Source of the DNA: Amycolatopsis sp. NBRC 101858
GTDB lineage: Bacteria > Actinomycetota > Actinomycetes > Mycobacteriales > Pseudonocardiaceae
Direction of reading: 5' to 3'
Assembly (NCBI RefSeq): GCF_030269325.1
Contig: NZ_BSTD01000003.1
Coordinates: 806,001 to 870,000, forward strand
Length of the DNA: 64,000 nt
This document shows, piece after piece, positions 1-8,817 of the stretch. A program made the translations under genes and the position numbers. How positions within the stretch are numbered: the stretch's first letter is position 1; every line of letters starts with the position of its first letter. Under the pieces are notes generated by a model. It was given only the letters and a program-made list of their open reading frames with translations, made no database searches and had not been told where the DNA came from.

Positions 1-276
1 CCGGTCGTCGGCCCACAACGTGTTCGAGACGGCCAGCTCGGCTTGCTCGCCCCGGGACTCTTCGACGAGCTGCACGGCTTCCCGCAGCAGGGCGGCCTGC
101 TCCCCGGGATCGCCGAGCAGGGCGACGAGCTCCTCGCGGGTCTCCCCCCGGGCGGCCAGTGCGGCCAGGGTCAGGGCGCTGGCCACCGAATACGGCGAGA
201 AACAGGAGTTCCCGCCCTCGGCACCGAGGGCCGCGTGGACGGCGAGGGCGAACCGGAGGTGGCTGTCCGTGGCCAT
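1..276 (-). CDS. Serpin family serine protease inhibitor (N-terminal part)
   Basis: The reverse strand from an ATG at 276 reads 92 codons and runs off the window edge, so only the N-terminus is present. It contains the serpin helix-B signature FSPYSVASALTLAALAARGE, then ETREELVALLG and the strand motif LAVSNTLWAD, in the order found in serpins. Serpins trap serine proteases by a conformational suicide mechanism, and bacterial members are often cytosolic or secreted. No signal peptide is seen at this start. The reactive-centre loop lies outside the window, so inhibitory specificity cannot be judged. Family assignment is fairly safe; function is inferred from the family. Confidence 0.8.
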   Translation of the reverse strand, partial: MATDSHLRFALAVHAALGAEGGNSCFSPYSVASALTLAALAARGETREELVALLGDPGEQAALLREAVQLVEESRGEQAELAVSNTLWADDR

Positions 277-395
277 GCGGGCGAGACTACCGGAACGGTT
301 CACCCTGCCGGGCGGCCACGCGGAACTCCGCCCACGGGTGACAAATCCCCCATGCGGCGGACACCGCCGAATGCCAGCGAACCGGGCCCGGCCCG

Positions 396-1670
396 TCAGC
401 GGTGGTGGCGGGTCACGTGCCAGGAGTACCACGTGTGGGCCTGCGCGTCGGTGAGGGAAGCGACCTGGTCGATCACCACCCGCAGCAACCCCGCGTCGTC
501 GCGGGCCGCCTTCCAGGCGGGGACGAACAGCGGGTCCAGGGACTCCGGGGCCCGGCGGGCCAGCGCGTGAACGAGCTCCACCAGCAGCTCGCGCTGGCCC
601 TCCTGCATCGCCAGCCGGCGGCGGTCGCTCATCACGTACCGCAGCGCCAGCGCCTTCAGCAGCGCCACCTCCGCGGCCACCTGCTCGGGGACGCACAGCC
701 GCGCCCGGTAACGCCCCAGCGGCCCCTCGCCGAACTCCGCGCGGGTGCCCGTGACCGCCGCCGTCGTGAAGCGGCCGACCAGCTCGCTCGTCAGCCGCTT
801 CAACGCCACCTGCGCGCCCGGGGAACCGTCCGGCTCCGCCGACGTCAGCGCCGCCACCACCGGCAGCGCCAGCAGCTCCGCCGCCGCATCCTCCAAAGTG
901 GACACCGACTGCGCCGAGAAGTGCTTGGCCGCGGCCTCGGCGACGGCCGCGCGCTCGTCCGGGTGGGCCAGCACGCGCAGCTTGATCCGGCCGGCCAGCA
1001 CCCCGTCTTCGACGTCGTGCACCGAATACGCGACGTCGTCCGCCCAGTCCATGATCTGGGCTTCCAAACACGTCTGCTCGTCCGGCGCCCCGGACCGGAC
1101 CCAGGAGAACACCGGGACGTCGTCGGCGTACACGCCGTACTTCACCTGCCCCGGCTTGCGCGGCCACGGGTACTTCGTGGTCGCGTCCAGGCACGCGCGG
1201 GTCAGGTTGAGCCCCACCGGGTCACCCTCGGCGGAAATCAGCTTCGGCTCCAGCCGGGTGAGGATGCGCAACGTCTGCGCGTTGCCCTCGAAGCCGCCGC
1301 ACGCGGTGGCCACCTCGTCGAGCGCGCGCTCGCCGTTGTGCCCGAACGGCGGGTGCCCGATGTCGTGCGCCAGCCCCGCGGTGTCGACGAGGTCCGGGTC
1401 GGCGCCCAGCTCCTCGGCGATGCCCCGCCCGATCTGCGCGACCTCCAGCGAATGCGTCAGCCGGGTGCGCGGGACGCCGGTGACCTCGGCGCCCTCCCCC
1501 GGCCCGACCACCTGGGTCTTGCCGGCGAGCCGCCGCAGCGCCGCCGAGTGCAGCACGCGGGCCCGGTCGCGGGAGAACGCGCTGCGCCCGTCCGCGCGCG
1601 TGCCGGGCAGCGCCGCGCCCTTGGCCGGTTCCGGCAGCAGGCGGGCGGTGTCGTGCTCGGTGTAGTCCAC
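396..1670 (-). CDS. dgt: Deoxyguanosinetriphosphate triphosphohydrolase-like protein
   Basis: This 424-residue protein starts at a GTG (1670) and matches the HD-domain dNTPase family, which cleaves dNTPs to nucleosides and triphosphate in the cytosol. Visible motifs are the RRLAGKTQV segment near residues 46-54, a metal-ligand His in LTHSLEV (about residue 73), the HD pair in HDIGHPPFGHNG (102-113) and a downstream Asp in MDWADDVAYSVHD. The length suits the short Dgt type 2 group of actinobacteria (Rv2344c-like). It appears monocistronic; the next leftward gene (DUF218) ends about 30 bp upstream of the start. Substrate preference cannot be read from sequence. Confidence 0.93.
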   Translation of the reverse strand: MDYTEHDTARLLPEPAKGAALPGTRADGRSAFSRDRARVLHSAALRRLAGKTQVVGPGEGAEVTGVPRTRLTHSLEVAQIGRGIAEELGADPDLVDTAGLAHDIGHPPFGHNGERALDEVATACGGFEGNAQTLRILTRLEPKLISAEGDPVGLNLTRACLDATTKYPWPRKPGQVKYGVYADDVPVFSWVRSGAPDEQTCLEAQIMDWADDVAYSVHDVEDGVLAGRIKLRVLAHPDERAAVAEAAAKHFSAQSVSTLEDAAAELLALPVVAALTSAEPDGSPGAQVALKRLTSELVGRFTTAAVTGTRAEFGEGPLGRYRARLCVPEQVAAEVALLKALALRYVMSDRRRLAMQEGQRELLVELVHALARRAPESLDPLFVPAWKAARDDAGLLRVVIDQVASLTDAQAHTWYSWHVTRHHR

Positions 1671-1702
1671 CCGACCAGCCTAAACGCGGCCACCGACAGT
1701 TC

Positions 1703-2365
1703 TCAGCCCAGGAACGTGGCGAAGAGATCGTCGGCCGGGGTCTTCGTCAGCCGGTAGTACAGCAGCGCGCCGGTCTCGCGGACGATGTAGCGCACCTGGG
1801 TGACGCGCTCCTGCACGATCGGCCCGCTGTGCGTCGGCGCGGTCCAGGCGTCCAGCCCCAGGTCGTCGGCCATGGTCCGGGCCCGGAACGAGTGCCACGG
1901 GTCGCTGACCAGCACGGCCGTGTGCCAGCCGCGCCCCTGGACCTCGTCCGCGACCGCCCGGAGGCTGCGCAGCGTGTCGCTGCCCTCGCCGACGGCCAGC
2001 GTCGCGGCGGACGGCACGCCGTGGCGGGTCAGCCACAGCTGGCCGGCCCGGGCCTCGGTGAAGTTGTCCTCGGCCTTCTTGCCGCCCGCGGTGACGATCG
2101 TCTTCGCGACGCCCGAGTCGTAGAGCTGCTTCGCCTTGACCAGCCTGGCCGCGTAGATGTCCGACGGCTTGCCGTTGTACTGCGCCGCCCCCAGCACCAC
2201 GATGACGTCGGCGGGGGTCCGGTCGTTCACGCGCGCGACCTGCCAGACGCGGAACGCCGTGCCGCCGACGAGCGCGAGCAGCATGAGGACCGTGCCGAAG
2301 GCGATCCGGCGCGCCCAGCTCGCGAGCGTCGGTTTGGTGCGTTCAGCGGTACCCACCCGGCCCAT
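1703..2365 (-). CDS. YdcF/SanA-like DUF218 membrane protein
   Basis: This 220-residue protein starts at the ATG at 2365. A much longer open frame upstream overlaps the response regulator and is not credible. One membrane segment lies near residues 18-38 (WARRIAFGTVLMLLALVGGTAF), followed by an extracytoplasmic DUF218 domain with DVIVVLGA, an ARLVKAKQLYD helix, VTAGGK and VSDPWHSFRARTMA. Family members (SanA, YdcF, ElyC) are linked to envelope integrity and vancomycin resistance in enterobacteria, with no settled activity. It is the last gene of the ABC exporter/two-component unit, 23 bp after the regulator, so it may share that envelope-related role by inference. Confidence 0.85.
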   Translation of the reverse strand: MGRVGTAERTKPTLASWARRIAFGTVLMLLALVGGTAFRVWQVARVNDRTPADVIVVLGAAQYNGKPSDIYAARLVKAKQLYDSGVAKTIVTAGGKKAEDNFTEARAGQLWLTRHGVPSAATLAVGEGSDTLRSLRAVADEVQGRGWHTAVLVSDPWHSFRARTMADDLGLDAWTAPTHSGPIVQERVTQVRYIVRETGALLYYRLTKTPADDLFATFLG

Positions 2366-2388
2366 CTTGTCAGAAGGCCGGTGGCCGC

Positions 2389-2994
2389 TCAGAGCCAGCC
2401 GCGCTCCTCCGAGACCCGCACCGCTTCGGCCCGCGTCCGCGCGCCGGTCTTGCCGATCGCGGCCGACAGGTGGTTGCGGACGGTCCCTTCCGACAGGTGC
2501 AGGGCCCGCGCGACGTCGGCGACCGTGCTGCCGTCCTTGGCTTCCCGCAGCACATCCCGCTCCCGTACGGTCAGCGGGCTGGCCCCGGTGGCCAGCGACT
2601 CGGCGGCCAGCGCCGGGTCCACCACCCGGAGTCCACTGTGGACTCGCCGGACGGCCTCGACGAGCTGCTCGGGCGGGGCGTCCTTGACGACGAACCCGGC
2701 CGCGCCCGCCGCCATCGCGCGCGCCAGGTAGCCGGGCCTGCCGAACGTCGTGCAGATGATCACCCGGCACGACGGGAGCGCCGCTCGCAGGTCGGCCGCC
2801 GCCTCGAGCCCGTCCTTGCCCGGCATCTGCACGTCGAGCAGGGCGACGTCGGGCTTGACCTCACGCGCGGCGGCCACCACCTCGTCACCGGAACCGACCT
2901 GCCCGACCACCTCGATGTCCGATTCCAGGCCCAGCACGGTGGCCAGCGCCCCGCGCACCATGGCCTGGTCGTCGGCCAGCAACACCCGGATCAA
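2389..2994 (-). CDS. NarL/LuxR-type response regulator
   Basis: This 201-residue protein has an N-terminal receiver domain with the acidic pair D8-D9 (LLADDQ), phosphoacceptor D54 (VALLDVQMPG) and the conserved Lys in FVVKDAPP. A C-terminal LuxR-type helix-turn-helix follows at about 137-201 (LTVRERDVL, ALHLSEGTVRNHLS). Its start overlaps the end of the sensor kinase gene by 4 bp, so the two are translationally coupled. By analogy to DesKR and LiaRS-like pairs next to ABC-2 exporters, it probably controls the exporter genes upstream in the same transcript. The signal is unknown. Confidence 0.95.
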   Translation of the reverse strand: MIRVLLADDQAMVRGALATVLGLESDIEVVGQVGSGDEVVAAAREVKPDVALLDVQMPGKDGLEAAADLRAALPSCRVIICTTFGRPGYLARAMAAGAAGFVVKDAPPEQLVEAVRRVHSGLRVVDPALAAESLATGASPLTVRERDVLREAKDGSTVADVARALHLSEGTVRNHLSAAIGKTGARTRAEAVRVSEERGWL

Positions 2995-4205
2995 GCGAGT
3001 CCTCCCGCGGGTTCGGCGCGCACGGCCGGGGCGGCCGCGCGGGGTTCCGGCAGCGGGATCTCCGCCCGCACCAGCAATCCTCCCCCGGGCCGGGCCGACG
3101 CGCGCAGGGTGCCCCCGGCCGCGGCCAGCCGCTCGGTCAGCCCGCGCAGGCCGTTGCCCGGCACGACCTCGGTGGCCCGCCCGTCGTCCTCGACCTCCAG
3201 CCAGGTGTCCCCCAGCTTCACCTTGACCAGCTTCGCGCCGGAGTGCCGCAGCACGTTCGTCACGGCCTCGCGCAGCACGTACCCGAAGACGCTCTGGAAC
3301 TCCGGGCGCACGTTGTCGACCGCGTGCGGCAGGTCGGCGTCGATCTCCGCGGCCCGCAACGCGGCCCGGGCGCCGACGATCTCGGCCGACAACGACACCT
3401 CGCGGTACTCCGACACGGTGGCGCGGACGTCGGACAGCGCGCTGCGCGTGAGGCCCTCGACCTCGCGGATCTCCTCGACCGCGCGCGGGATGTCGCCGGC
3501 GCTCTCCAGCACCCGCCGGGCCAGCCCCGCCTTGACGGTGATCGTGGTGAGGCTGTGCCCGAGCAGGTCGTGCAGGTCACGGGCGACGCGCTCGCGTTCG
3601 TTCGCCACCGCGAGCGTGGCGATCTCCTCGTTGGCCAGCTGCAGCCGCCGGACCGCCCGGACCAGGCTGGACATGAAGAACATCGCCAGCGTCACCGACC
3701 CGACGGTGACCAGGTCACCCCAGTTGTCCGCGAACCGGCCGTCCAGCAGCAGGATCCCGGCCCCGATCAGCAGCGCCGCGCCGTCGAGGAGCACCACCCA
3801 CGCCAGCGGCAGCAGGAACACCAGCGCGGCGGTGCCGTAGAGCATGACGAACGGGTTGGCGTGCGTCGCGCCGACCACGGCGAGGCCCAGTGCGAGCATC
3901 CAGATGCTGTAGGCGAACCGGAACGGGCGGCCGCGGTCGAACGCCAGCGGGAACAGCGCGTACGAGATCGCGACGGCGTAGACGAGCACCCACAGCGCCA
4001 CCACCTCCGGCGTCACCGGGTCCCGGGCCAGCAGCGACTTCGTCACCGGGATGAGATACGGCAGGGTAAACACGACCGACAGGATCGGCCACCGGAGCTT
4101 GTCCGGCCCGCTGCGGCCCCGGTTGGGCGGCGGGTCCTCCCACCACGTTTCGTGGTGGCCCAGCCCGTACTGCTGCGCTTCGTCCTTGGCCATCGCCGTT
4201 CCCAT
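2991..4205 (-). CDS. DesK-type sensor histidine kinase
   Basis: This 404-residue kinase carries several hydrophobic segments between residues 40 and 180, consistent with a five- to six-helix membrane sensor. A HisKA_3 dimerisation helix follows, with the phosphoacceptor H212 in RERVARDLHDLLGHSLT. The C-terminal HATPase domain shows REAVTNVLRHSGA (N box) and DDGRATEVVPGNGLRGLTERL (G boxes). The ATG at 4205 is taken as start; an in-frame ATG at 4193 is an alternative. It sits 16 bp after the permease and overlaps the cognate regulator. No extracellular domain is evident, so the stimulus may be sensed in the membrane, as in DesK or antibiotic sensors. Confidence 0.93.
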   Translation of the reverse strand: MGTAMAKDEAQQYGLGHHETWWEDPPPNRGRSGPDKLRWPILSVVFTLPYLIPVTKSLLARDPVTPEVVALWVLVYAVAISYALFPLAFDRGRPFRFAYSIWMLALGLAVVGATHANPFVMLYGTAALVFLLPLAWVVLLDGAALLIGAGILLLDGRFADNWGDLVTVGSVTLAMFFMSSLVRAVRRLQLANEEIATLAVANERERVARDLHDLLGHSLTTITVKAGLARRVLESAGDIPRAVEEIREVEGLTRSALSDVRATVSEYREVSLSAEIVGARAALRAAEIDADLPHAVDNVRPEFQSVFGYVLREAVTNVLRHSGAKLVKVKLGDTWLEVEDDGRATEVVPGNGLRGLTERLAAAGGTLRASARPGGGLLVRAEIPLPEPRAAAPAVRAEPAGGLA

Positions 4206-4221
4206 TCCCCGTCCCCGGCCC

Positions 4222-4962
4222 TCAGACCCGGGCGCTGTCCTTACGGTAACGCCTGATCACCAGCGCCCCCAGCACGACCGTCCACCCCGCGAGCACCGCC
4301 ACCGCGTTCGGCAGCGACACGACCATGTCGGTGGTCACCGCGGGCCGGGCCAGCTGCAGCACCCAGTACGTCGGCATGATCTGCGCGAGGTCGTGCATCC
4401 AGGACGGCATGGTCTCGATCGGGATCCACAGCCCGCCCAGGAAGCCCATGCCGAGGGTGACGAGCATGTTGATCGGCTGCATCGACTCGGGCGTGCCGAA
4501 CTGCCCGATCAGCAGGCCGAGCAGCACGAGCGGGATCGTGCCGAGGAAGATCCCGGCGAAGATCCGGATCCAGCCCGAGGCGTCGAGGTGCACGCCCTCG
4601 ACGGTGACGGCCAGCAGCGGCACGAGGATCAGCGCGGGCAGGCCGACGAGCATGCCCGAAATGCCCTTCCCGGCCAGGTAGCCCGTGCCGGTCAGCGGGG
4701 TCAGCCGCAGCTGCCGCTGCCAGCCGAGCGCCCGCTCGATCGCGAGCCGGGCGCCACTGGTGTTGGCCGCGGCGAACGTGCCGAAGGTCATCATGTTGAT
4801 CATGACCACGGCGGTGAACAGCGCGTGGTCGGGCGCGTCCGCCTTCACGAAGACGTTGGCCTGCAACAGGAACATCAGCACCGGGAACGCGATGACGAAG
4901 ATCAGGAACCGCGGCGCCCGGAAGTTCCGGCGGATCTCGGTGAACAGGTAGGCGGCGTTCAT
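4222..4962 (-). CDS. ABC-2 type exporter permease
   Basis: This 246-residue protein has about six membrane helices in the ABC-2 membrane arrangement (FLIFVIAFPVLMFLL, ALILVPLLAV, FAGIFLGTIPLVLLGLLIGQFG, LGMGFLGGLWIP). The ATG at 4962 is chosen because it overlaps the ATPase stop codon by 4 bp and gives a normal permease N-terminus; the longer open frame upstream lies inside the ATPase gene. It should form the membrane half of a DrrAB-like exporter. The substrate is unknown: lipids, antibiotics or peptides are all possible for this family. Confidence 0.92.
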   Translation of the reverse strand: MNAAYLFTEIRRNFRAPRFLIFVIAFPVLMFLLQANVFVKADAPDHALFTAVVMINMMTFGTFAAANTSGARLAIERALGWQRQLRLTPLTGTGYLAGKGISGMLVGLPALILVPLLAVTVEGVHLDASGWIRIFAGIFLGTIPLVLLGLLIGQFGTPESMQPINMLVTLGMGFLGGLWIPIETMPSWMHDLAQIMPTYWVLQLARPAVTTDMVVSLPNAVAVLAGWTVVLGALVIRRYRKDSARV

Positions 4963-5891
4963 CGCACGGACTCCGGGGTCTCGTCGGCGGTCAGGGAGAG
5001 GAAGGCGCCTTCGAGGCCGACGGCGCTGATTTCGACGTCGTGCACGGCGGGCACCGCGGCTTTGAGCGCCCACAGCGTCGCGTCGGAGTCGCCGGTGGAG
5101 ATCGCGACGCGGTCACCGCGCAGCTCGAACTCCTTGACGCCGGGCAGCGCCGCGATCACGGCTTCTGCGGCGCCGGGGACGGCGGCCCGCAGCGTGCGGC
5201 CGCCGGCGAGCGCGCGCACCTCGGCGACCGACCCGTCGGCGACGACGCGGCCACGCCGCATCAGCACGACGCGGTCGGCGAACTCCTCGGCTTCTTCGAG
5301 GTAGTGCGTGGCGAACACGACCGTGCGGCCGGACTCGGTGAACGAGTACATCGACTGCCAGAACTCGCGGCGGGTCCCGACGTCCATCGCGGCCGTCGGC
5401 TCGTCGAGGATCAGCAGGTCGGGGTTGCTGACCAGGGCGACGGCAAAGCGCACGCGCTGCTTCTGCCCACCGGAGAGCTTGTTCGCGCGGCGGCCGGCCA
5501 GCTCGTCGACCCCGGCGGCGCGCAGGGCCTCGGCCACCGGCATCGGCCGGCGGTGCAGGGCCGCGACCATGCCGACGGTCTCCCCGACGGTCAGGTCGTC
5601 CATCAGGGCGCCGCCCTGCAGCATCGCGCCGATCAGGCCGGCGCGGACCGCGTCGATCGGCTTGCGGCCGAAGACGCGCACGTCACCCGCGTCCGGCGTG
5701 GTCAGGCCGAGGATCATGTCGACGGTGGTGGACTTGCCGGCGCCGTTGGGGCCGAGCAGGGCGACCACCTCGCCCGGGGCGATCGTCAGGTCGACGCCGT
5801 CGACCGCGTGGACTTCGCCGTAGTGCTTGCGCAGGCCGGTGAGGTGGACCGCGGCCCCCGCCGCCACCGCCTGGATGTCGTTTTCTCGCAT
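4959..5891 (-). CDS. ABC transporter ATP-binding protein (DrrA-like)
   Basis: This 310-residue ATPase has a Walker A (GPNGAGKST, about 47-55), Q-loop region GAMLQGG, signature LSGGQKQR (139-146), Walker B LLILDEPTAAMD (159-170) and switch His in FATHYLEEA. The C-terminal 80 residues resemble the regulatory extension of DrrA/CcmA-type exporters. It is the first gene of the unit ATPase, permease, sensor kinase, response regulator, DUF218 protein, all read leftward. The inverted repeats just upstream (5936-5962) are a likely site of control. Confidence 0.95.
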   Translation of the reverse strand: MRENDIQAVAAGAAVHLTGLRKHYGEVHAVDGVDLTIAPGEVVALLGPNGAGKSTTVDMILGLTTPDAGDVRVFGRKPIDAVRAGLIGAMLQGGALMDDLTVGETVGMVAALHRRPMPVAEALRAAGVDELAGRRANKLSGGQKQRVRFAVALVSNPDLLILDEPTAAMDVGTRREFWQSMYSFTESGRTVVFATHYLEEAEEFADRVVLMRRGRVVADGSVAEVRALAGGRTLRAAVPGAAEAVIAALPGVKEFELRGDRVAISTGDSDATLWALKAAVPAVHDVEISAVGLEGAFLSLTADETPESVR

Positions 5892-5935
5892 GCCCCCAGG
5901 CTGCCGCCCGGGAGGCCCGGGTCCCCGGATCGTGC

Positions 5936-5962
5936 GTCACGTTCTGACCGTGACAGGTGTCA
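5936..5962 (-). promoter_or_regulatory. Inverted repeats upstream of the ABC exporter operon
   Basis: Two overlapping dyads lie 45-71 bp before the ATPase start codon. One is GTCACG-N7-CGTGAC (5936-5954) and the other is TGACA-GG-TGTCA (5951-5962). Their location fits an operator for the operon's own NarL-type regulator. This is inferred from position and symmetry only. Confidence 0.35.
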
Positions 5963-5985
5963 GGGGTACCCGGGCAGCGGGTGGT

Positions 5986-7374
5986 TCAGCAGCCGATCAG
6001 ACGGCCGGCCAGGTAGGACTCCAGCTTGTCGATCGCGACGCGTTCCTGCGCCATGCTGTCGCGGTCGCGGACCGTGACGGCGTCGTCCTCGAGGCTGTCG
6101 AAGTCGACCGTCACGCAGTACGGCGTGCCGATCTCCTCCTGGCGGCGGTAGCGCTTGCCGATCGACCCGGCGTCGTCGAAGTCGATGTTCCAGTGCTTGC
6201 GCAGCAGGTCGGCGACGGCCTTCGCCTTCGGGGTCAGGTCGGCGTTGCGCGAGAGCGGCAGCACCGCGGCCTTGAACGGCGAGAGCCGCGGGTCGAGCTT
6301 CAGCACCACGCGGGTGTCGGTGCCGCCCTTGGCGTTCGGCACCTCTTCCTCGTGGTAGGCGTCGACCATGAAGGCCATCATCGACCGGCCGACACCCGCC
6401 GCCGGCTCGATGACGAACGGCCGGTACCGCTGGCCCGAGGCCTGGTCGAAGAACGACAGGTCCTGGCCCGAGTGGTTCGAGTGCGTGGTCAGGTCGAAGT
6501 CGGTGCGGTTGGCGATGCCTTCGAGCTCACCCCACTCCTGCCCGGCGTTGAACGCGAACCGGTACTCGATGTCGACGGTGCGCTTCGCGTAGTGCGAGAG
6601 CTTTTCCTTCGGGTGCTCGAAGTGGCGCAGGTTCTCGGCCTTGATGCCGAGGTCGGTGTACCACTTCGTGCGCTCGTCGATCCAGTACTGGTGCCAGGTC
6701 TCGTCCTCGCCCGGCTCGACGAAGAACTCCATCTCCATCTGCTCGAACTCGCGCGTCCGGAAGATGAAGTTGCCCGGCGTGATCTCGTTGCGGAACGACT
6801 TGCCGATCTGGCCGATGCCGAACGGCGGCTTCTTCCGCGTCGTCGTCTGGACGTTCGAGAAGTTGACGAAGATGCCCTGCGCCGTCTCCGGGCGGAGGTA
6901 GTGCAGGCCCTCTTCGGACTCCACCGGGCCGAGGTAGGTCTTCAGCATCATGTTGAAGTCCCGCGGCGCCGTGTACTTGCCACGGGTGCCGCAGTTCGGG
7001 CACGGCACGTCGGACAGGTCGTCCTCGGAGGTCTCCTTGCCGCTGCGCGCCGAGTACTCCTCGGCGAGCTGGTCGGCGCGGAACCGCTTGTGGCACGAGA
7101 GGCACTCGATCAGCGGGTCGGTGAACACGTTGACGTGCCCCGAAGCCACCCACACCTGCCGCGGCAGGATCACCGAGGAGTCGAGGCCGACGACGTCGTC
7201 GCGGCCCTGGACCACGGTCTTCCACCACTGGCGCTTGATGTTGTCCTTGAGCTCGACCCCGAGCGGCCCGTAGTCCCACGCCGAGCGGGTACCGCCGTAG
7301 ATCTCTCCGCTGGGGAAGACGAAACCACGGCGCTTGCACAGGCTGACTACGGTATCGATGGTGTTCGTGGGCAC
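5986..7374 (-). CDS. glyS: Glycyl-tRNA synthetase (class II, alpha2 type)
   Basis: This enzyme charges tRNA-Gly in the cytosol. I place the start at the GTG at 7374, where GGAG stands six bases upstream; the ATG at 7392 has no ribosome-binding site and would add six residues. The 462-residue product begins PTNTIDTVVSLCKRRGFVFP and shows EIYGGTRSAWDYGPLG, a Cys pair region CLSCHKRF and CPNCGTRGKY that may bind zinc, the class II motif 2 region FRNEITPGNFIFRTREFEQMEME (shortened here to its core FRNEITP and REFEQMEME) and motif 3 GVGRSMMAFM. Gene order next to smtB-zur matches Rv2357c-Rv2359. It is monocistronic here. Confidence 0.97.
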   Translation of the reverse strand: MPTNTIDTVVSLCKRRGFVFPSGEIYGGTRSAWDYGPLGVELKDNIKRQWWKTVVQGRDDVVGLDSSVILPRQVWVASGHVNVFTDPLIECLSCHKRFRADQLAEEYSARSGKETSEDDLSDVPCPNCGTRGKYTAPRDFNMMLKTYLGPVESEEGLHYLRPETAQGIFVNFSNVQTTTRKKPPFGIGQIGKSFRNEITPGNFIFRTREFEQMEMEFFVEPGEDETWHQYWIDERTKWYTDLGIKAENLRHFEHPKEKLSHYAKRTVDIEYRFAFNAGQEWGELEGIANRTDFDLTTHSNHSGQDLSFFDQASGQRYRPFVIEPAAGVGRSMMAFMVDAYHEEEVPNAKGGTDTRVVLKLDPRLSPFKAAVLPLSRNADLTPKAKAVADLLRKHWNIDFDDAGSIGKRYRRQEEIGTPYCVTVDFDSLEDDAVTVRDRDSMAQERVAIDKLESYLAGRLIGC

Positions 7375-7457
7375 TCCACGCTCCGGAAGCATGCGGGGAC
7401 GGTTATCGGACTAGAACGTCCAGGGTATCCGCCTGGGCCCAGGGCTTTTCGCGCAGG

Positions 7458-8099
7458 CTACGGCCGGGACACCAGCGATGCCGTGACGACCCGGTTGTCC
7501 TCGTACCCCTCGCTCCCGCCGACGTACTCGCCACCGCAGGTGACCAGGAGCAGCTTGTGCGGGCCGTCCGGGTCGAACAGCTGCTCCGAGCGGCCGGCCA
7601 GCTCGGACTTGTGGATGGTCTCGGCCGCGTCGACCCGGTAGACCCAGGCACCGCCCGCGGCGTCGGTCAGCTTGACCTCCTGGCCCTGCTTGACCTGCCA
7701 GAGCTCGGTGAACGGGCCCTTCTTGCCCTTCCAGTTCACGTGCCCGGACAGCAGGGCGACCCCGTGGTCGGCGCCCAGCTTCGCGCCCCACCACGCGGCT
7801 TCGTCGAGGCCTTCGGGGATCTTGAGGGCGCCCGCGTCGTCGAGGTCCTCCTGGACGAGCTTCGCGGCTCCGCCACCGGGCAGGGACAGCTGCGCGGGAG
7901 CCTGACCGGTGTCCTGCTTCGCGGGCTGGTCGGCGGCCGCCACCGGCGTGGTCGTGCCGTTCGCACCGGCCGGTTCATCCTTTCCGGTGAAGATGAGCAG
8001 CGTGGCGACGAGCGCCGCGACCAAGAAAGCGCCGGCGACGCCGACGATCCACCAGCGGCCGGGGCCCTGCTTCCGCTCCGCCGGACTCTGCTCCTGCAT
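7458..8099 (-). CDS. Class E/F-type sortase (first copy)
   Basis: This 213-residue protein has an N-terminal membrane anchor (about 16-37, WWIVGVAGAFLVAALVATLLIF), a low-complexity linker and a sortase domain. The catalytic triad is visible: H120 in LLSGHVNW, C188 in LLVTCGG and R203 in YEDNRVV. The ATG at 8099 is preferred because GGAG precedes it; the upstream ATG at 8141 has no such site. Sortases of this group attach or process surface proteins at the cell wall. It is a paralogue of the neighbouring 8179-8817 sortase, and a candidate substrate is encoded upstream, so the three probably act together. Confidence 0.9.
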   Translation of the reverse strand: MQEQSPAERKQGPGRWWIVGVAGAFLVAALVATLLIFTGKDEPAGANGTTTPVAAADQPAKQDTGQAPAQLSLPGGGAAKLVQEDLDDAGALKIPEGLDEAAWWGAKLGADHGVALLSGHVNWKGKKGPFTELWQVKQGQEVKLTDAAGGAWVYRVDAAETIHKSELAGRSEQLFDPDGPHKLLLVTCGGEYVGGSEGYEDNRVVTASLVSRP

Positions 8100-8178
8100 G
8101 CGCTTGTGCTCCTTCGCTGTCGTGCCGTTGCGAAGACACACATGCGCCGGCGGGCGCAGGAGGTTGCACCGAACTCGG

Positions 8179-8817
8179 TCAGCCCGTGGGGCGCGTCACC
8201 AGCCGGGCCGTGACCAGGCGGTTCTCGTCGTAGCCCTCGGTGCCGCCGACGTAGTCGCCGCCGCAGGTCACCAGCACCAGGCGGTGCGGGCCGTCCTGGC
8301 CGAACCACTTCGCGGCCTGCTCCGGCAGCGTCTCCTTCGGCAGCGTCGTCACGGTGTCGACGCGGTAGACCCAGCGGCCGCCCCGCGCGTCGACCACGCT
8401 CACCTCGTCGCCGTCGCGCATGCGCCAGAGCTCGTCGAACGGCCCCCGCTGCCCTTCCCAGTTCACGTGCCCGGACAGCAGCGCCGCGCCCTGGGCCGCG
8501 CCCAGCTTCGCGCCCCACCAGGCCGCGTCGCCCAGGCCGCGCGGGATCGGGAGCACGCCGCGGTCGGTGAGCTCCGTGCGGACCAGGCGGGCGGTGGCGC
8601 CGTCGGGCAGCCGGACCGTGCCCGGGCGCTGCTGCGCGGCGGACTCGCTGTCCGCGGGCAGCACGGCCGGGGCCGCGTTCTCCCCCGGCAGCGAGCCGGG
8701 CGGGGGCGCGGCGGCCTGCGTGGCCGTCGGCGGCAGCCAGGTCAGCACGATGACCCCGGCCGCGAAGGCGGCCACGGCCAGCGCCGCCGAGACGGCGGCC
8801 AGCCCGGTGCGCAGCAC
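8179..8817 (-). CDS. Class E/F-type sortase (second copy)
   Basis: This 212-residue sortase has an N-terminal signal anchor (about 5-28), then a Pro/Ala-rich linker and a catalytic domain with H117 (LLSGHVNW), C185 (LVTCGG) and R200 (DENRLV). Its GTG start at 8817 directly follows the TAG stop of the upstream surface-protein gene (8818-8820), with no spacer, so the two are almost certainly cotranscribed and coupled. That arrangement marks the upstream protein as the likely substrate. It shares most of its catalytic domain sequence with the 7458-8099 sortase, suggesting local duplication. Confidence 0.9.
   Translation of the reverse strand: MLRTGLAAVSAALAVAAFAAGVIVLTWLPPTATQAAAPPPGSLPGENAAPAVLPADSESAAQQRPGTVRLPDGATARLVRTELTDRGVLPIPRGLGDAAWWGAKLGAAQGAALLSGHVNWEGQRGPFDELWRMRDGDEVSVVDARGGRWVYRVDTVTTLPKETLPEQAAKWFGQDGPHRLVLVTCGGDYVGGTEGYDENRLVTARLVTRPTG

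Noticed and set aside
7432..7443. Palindrome CCTGGGCCCAGG near the glyS start as a T-box or terminator
   Set aside because: The element is short and the position does not match a known T-box layout, so I give it no function.
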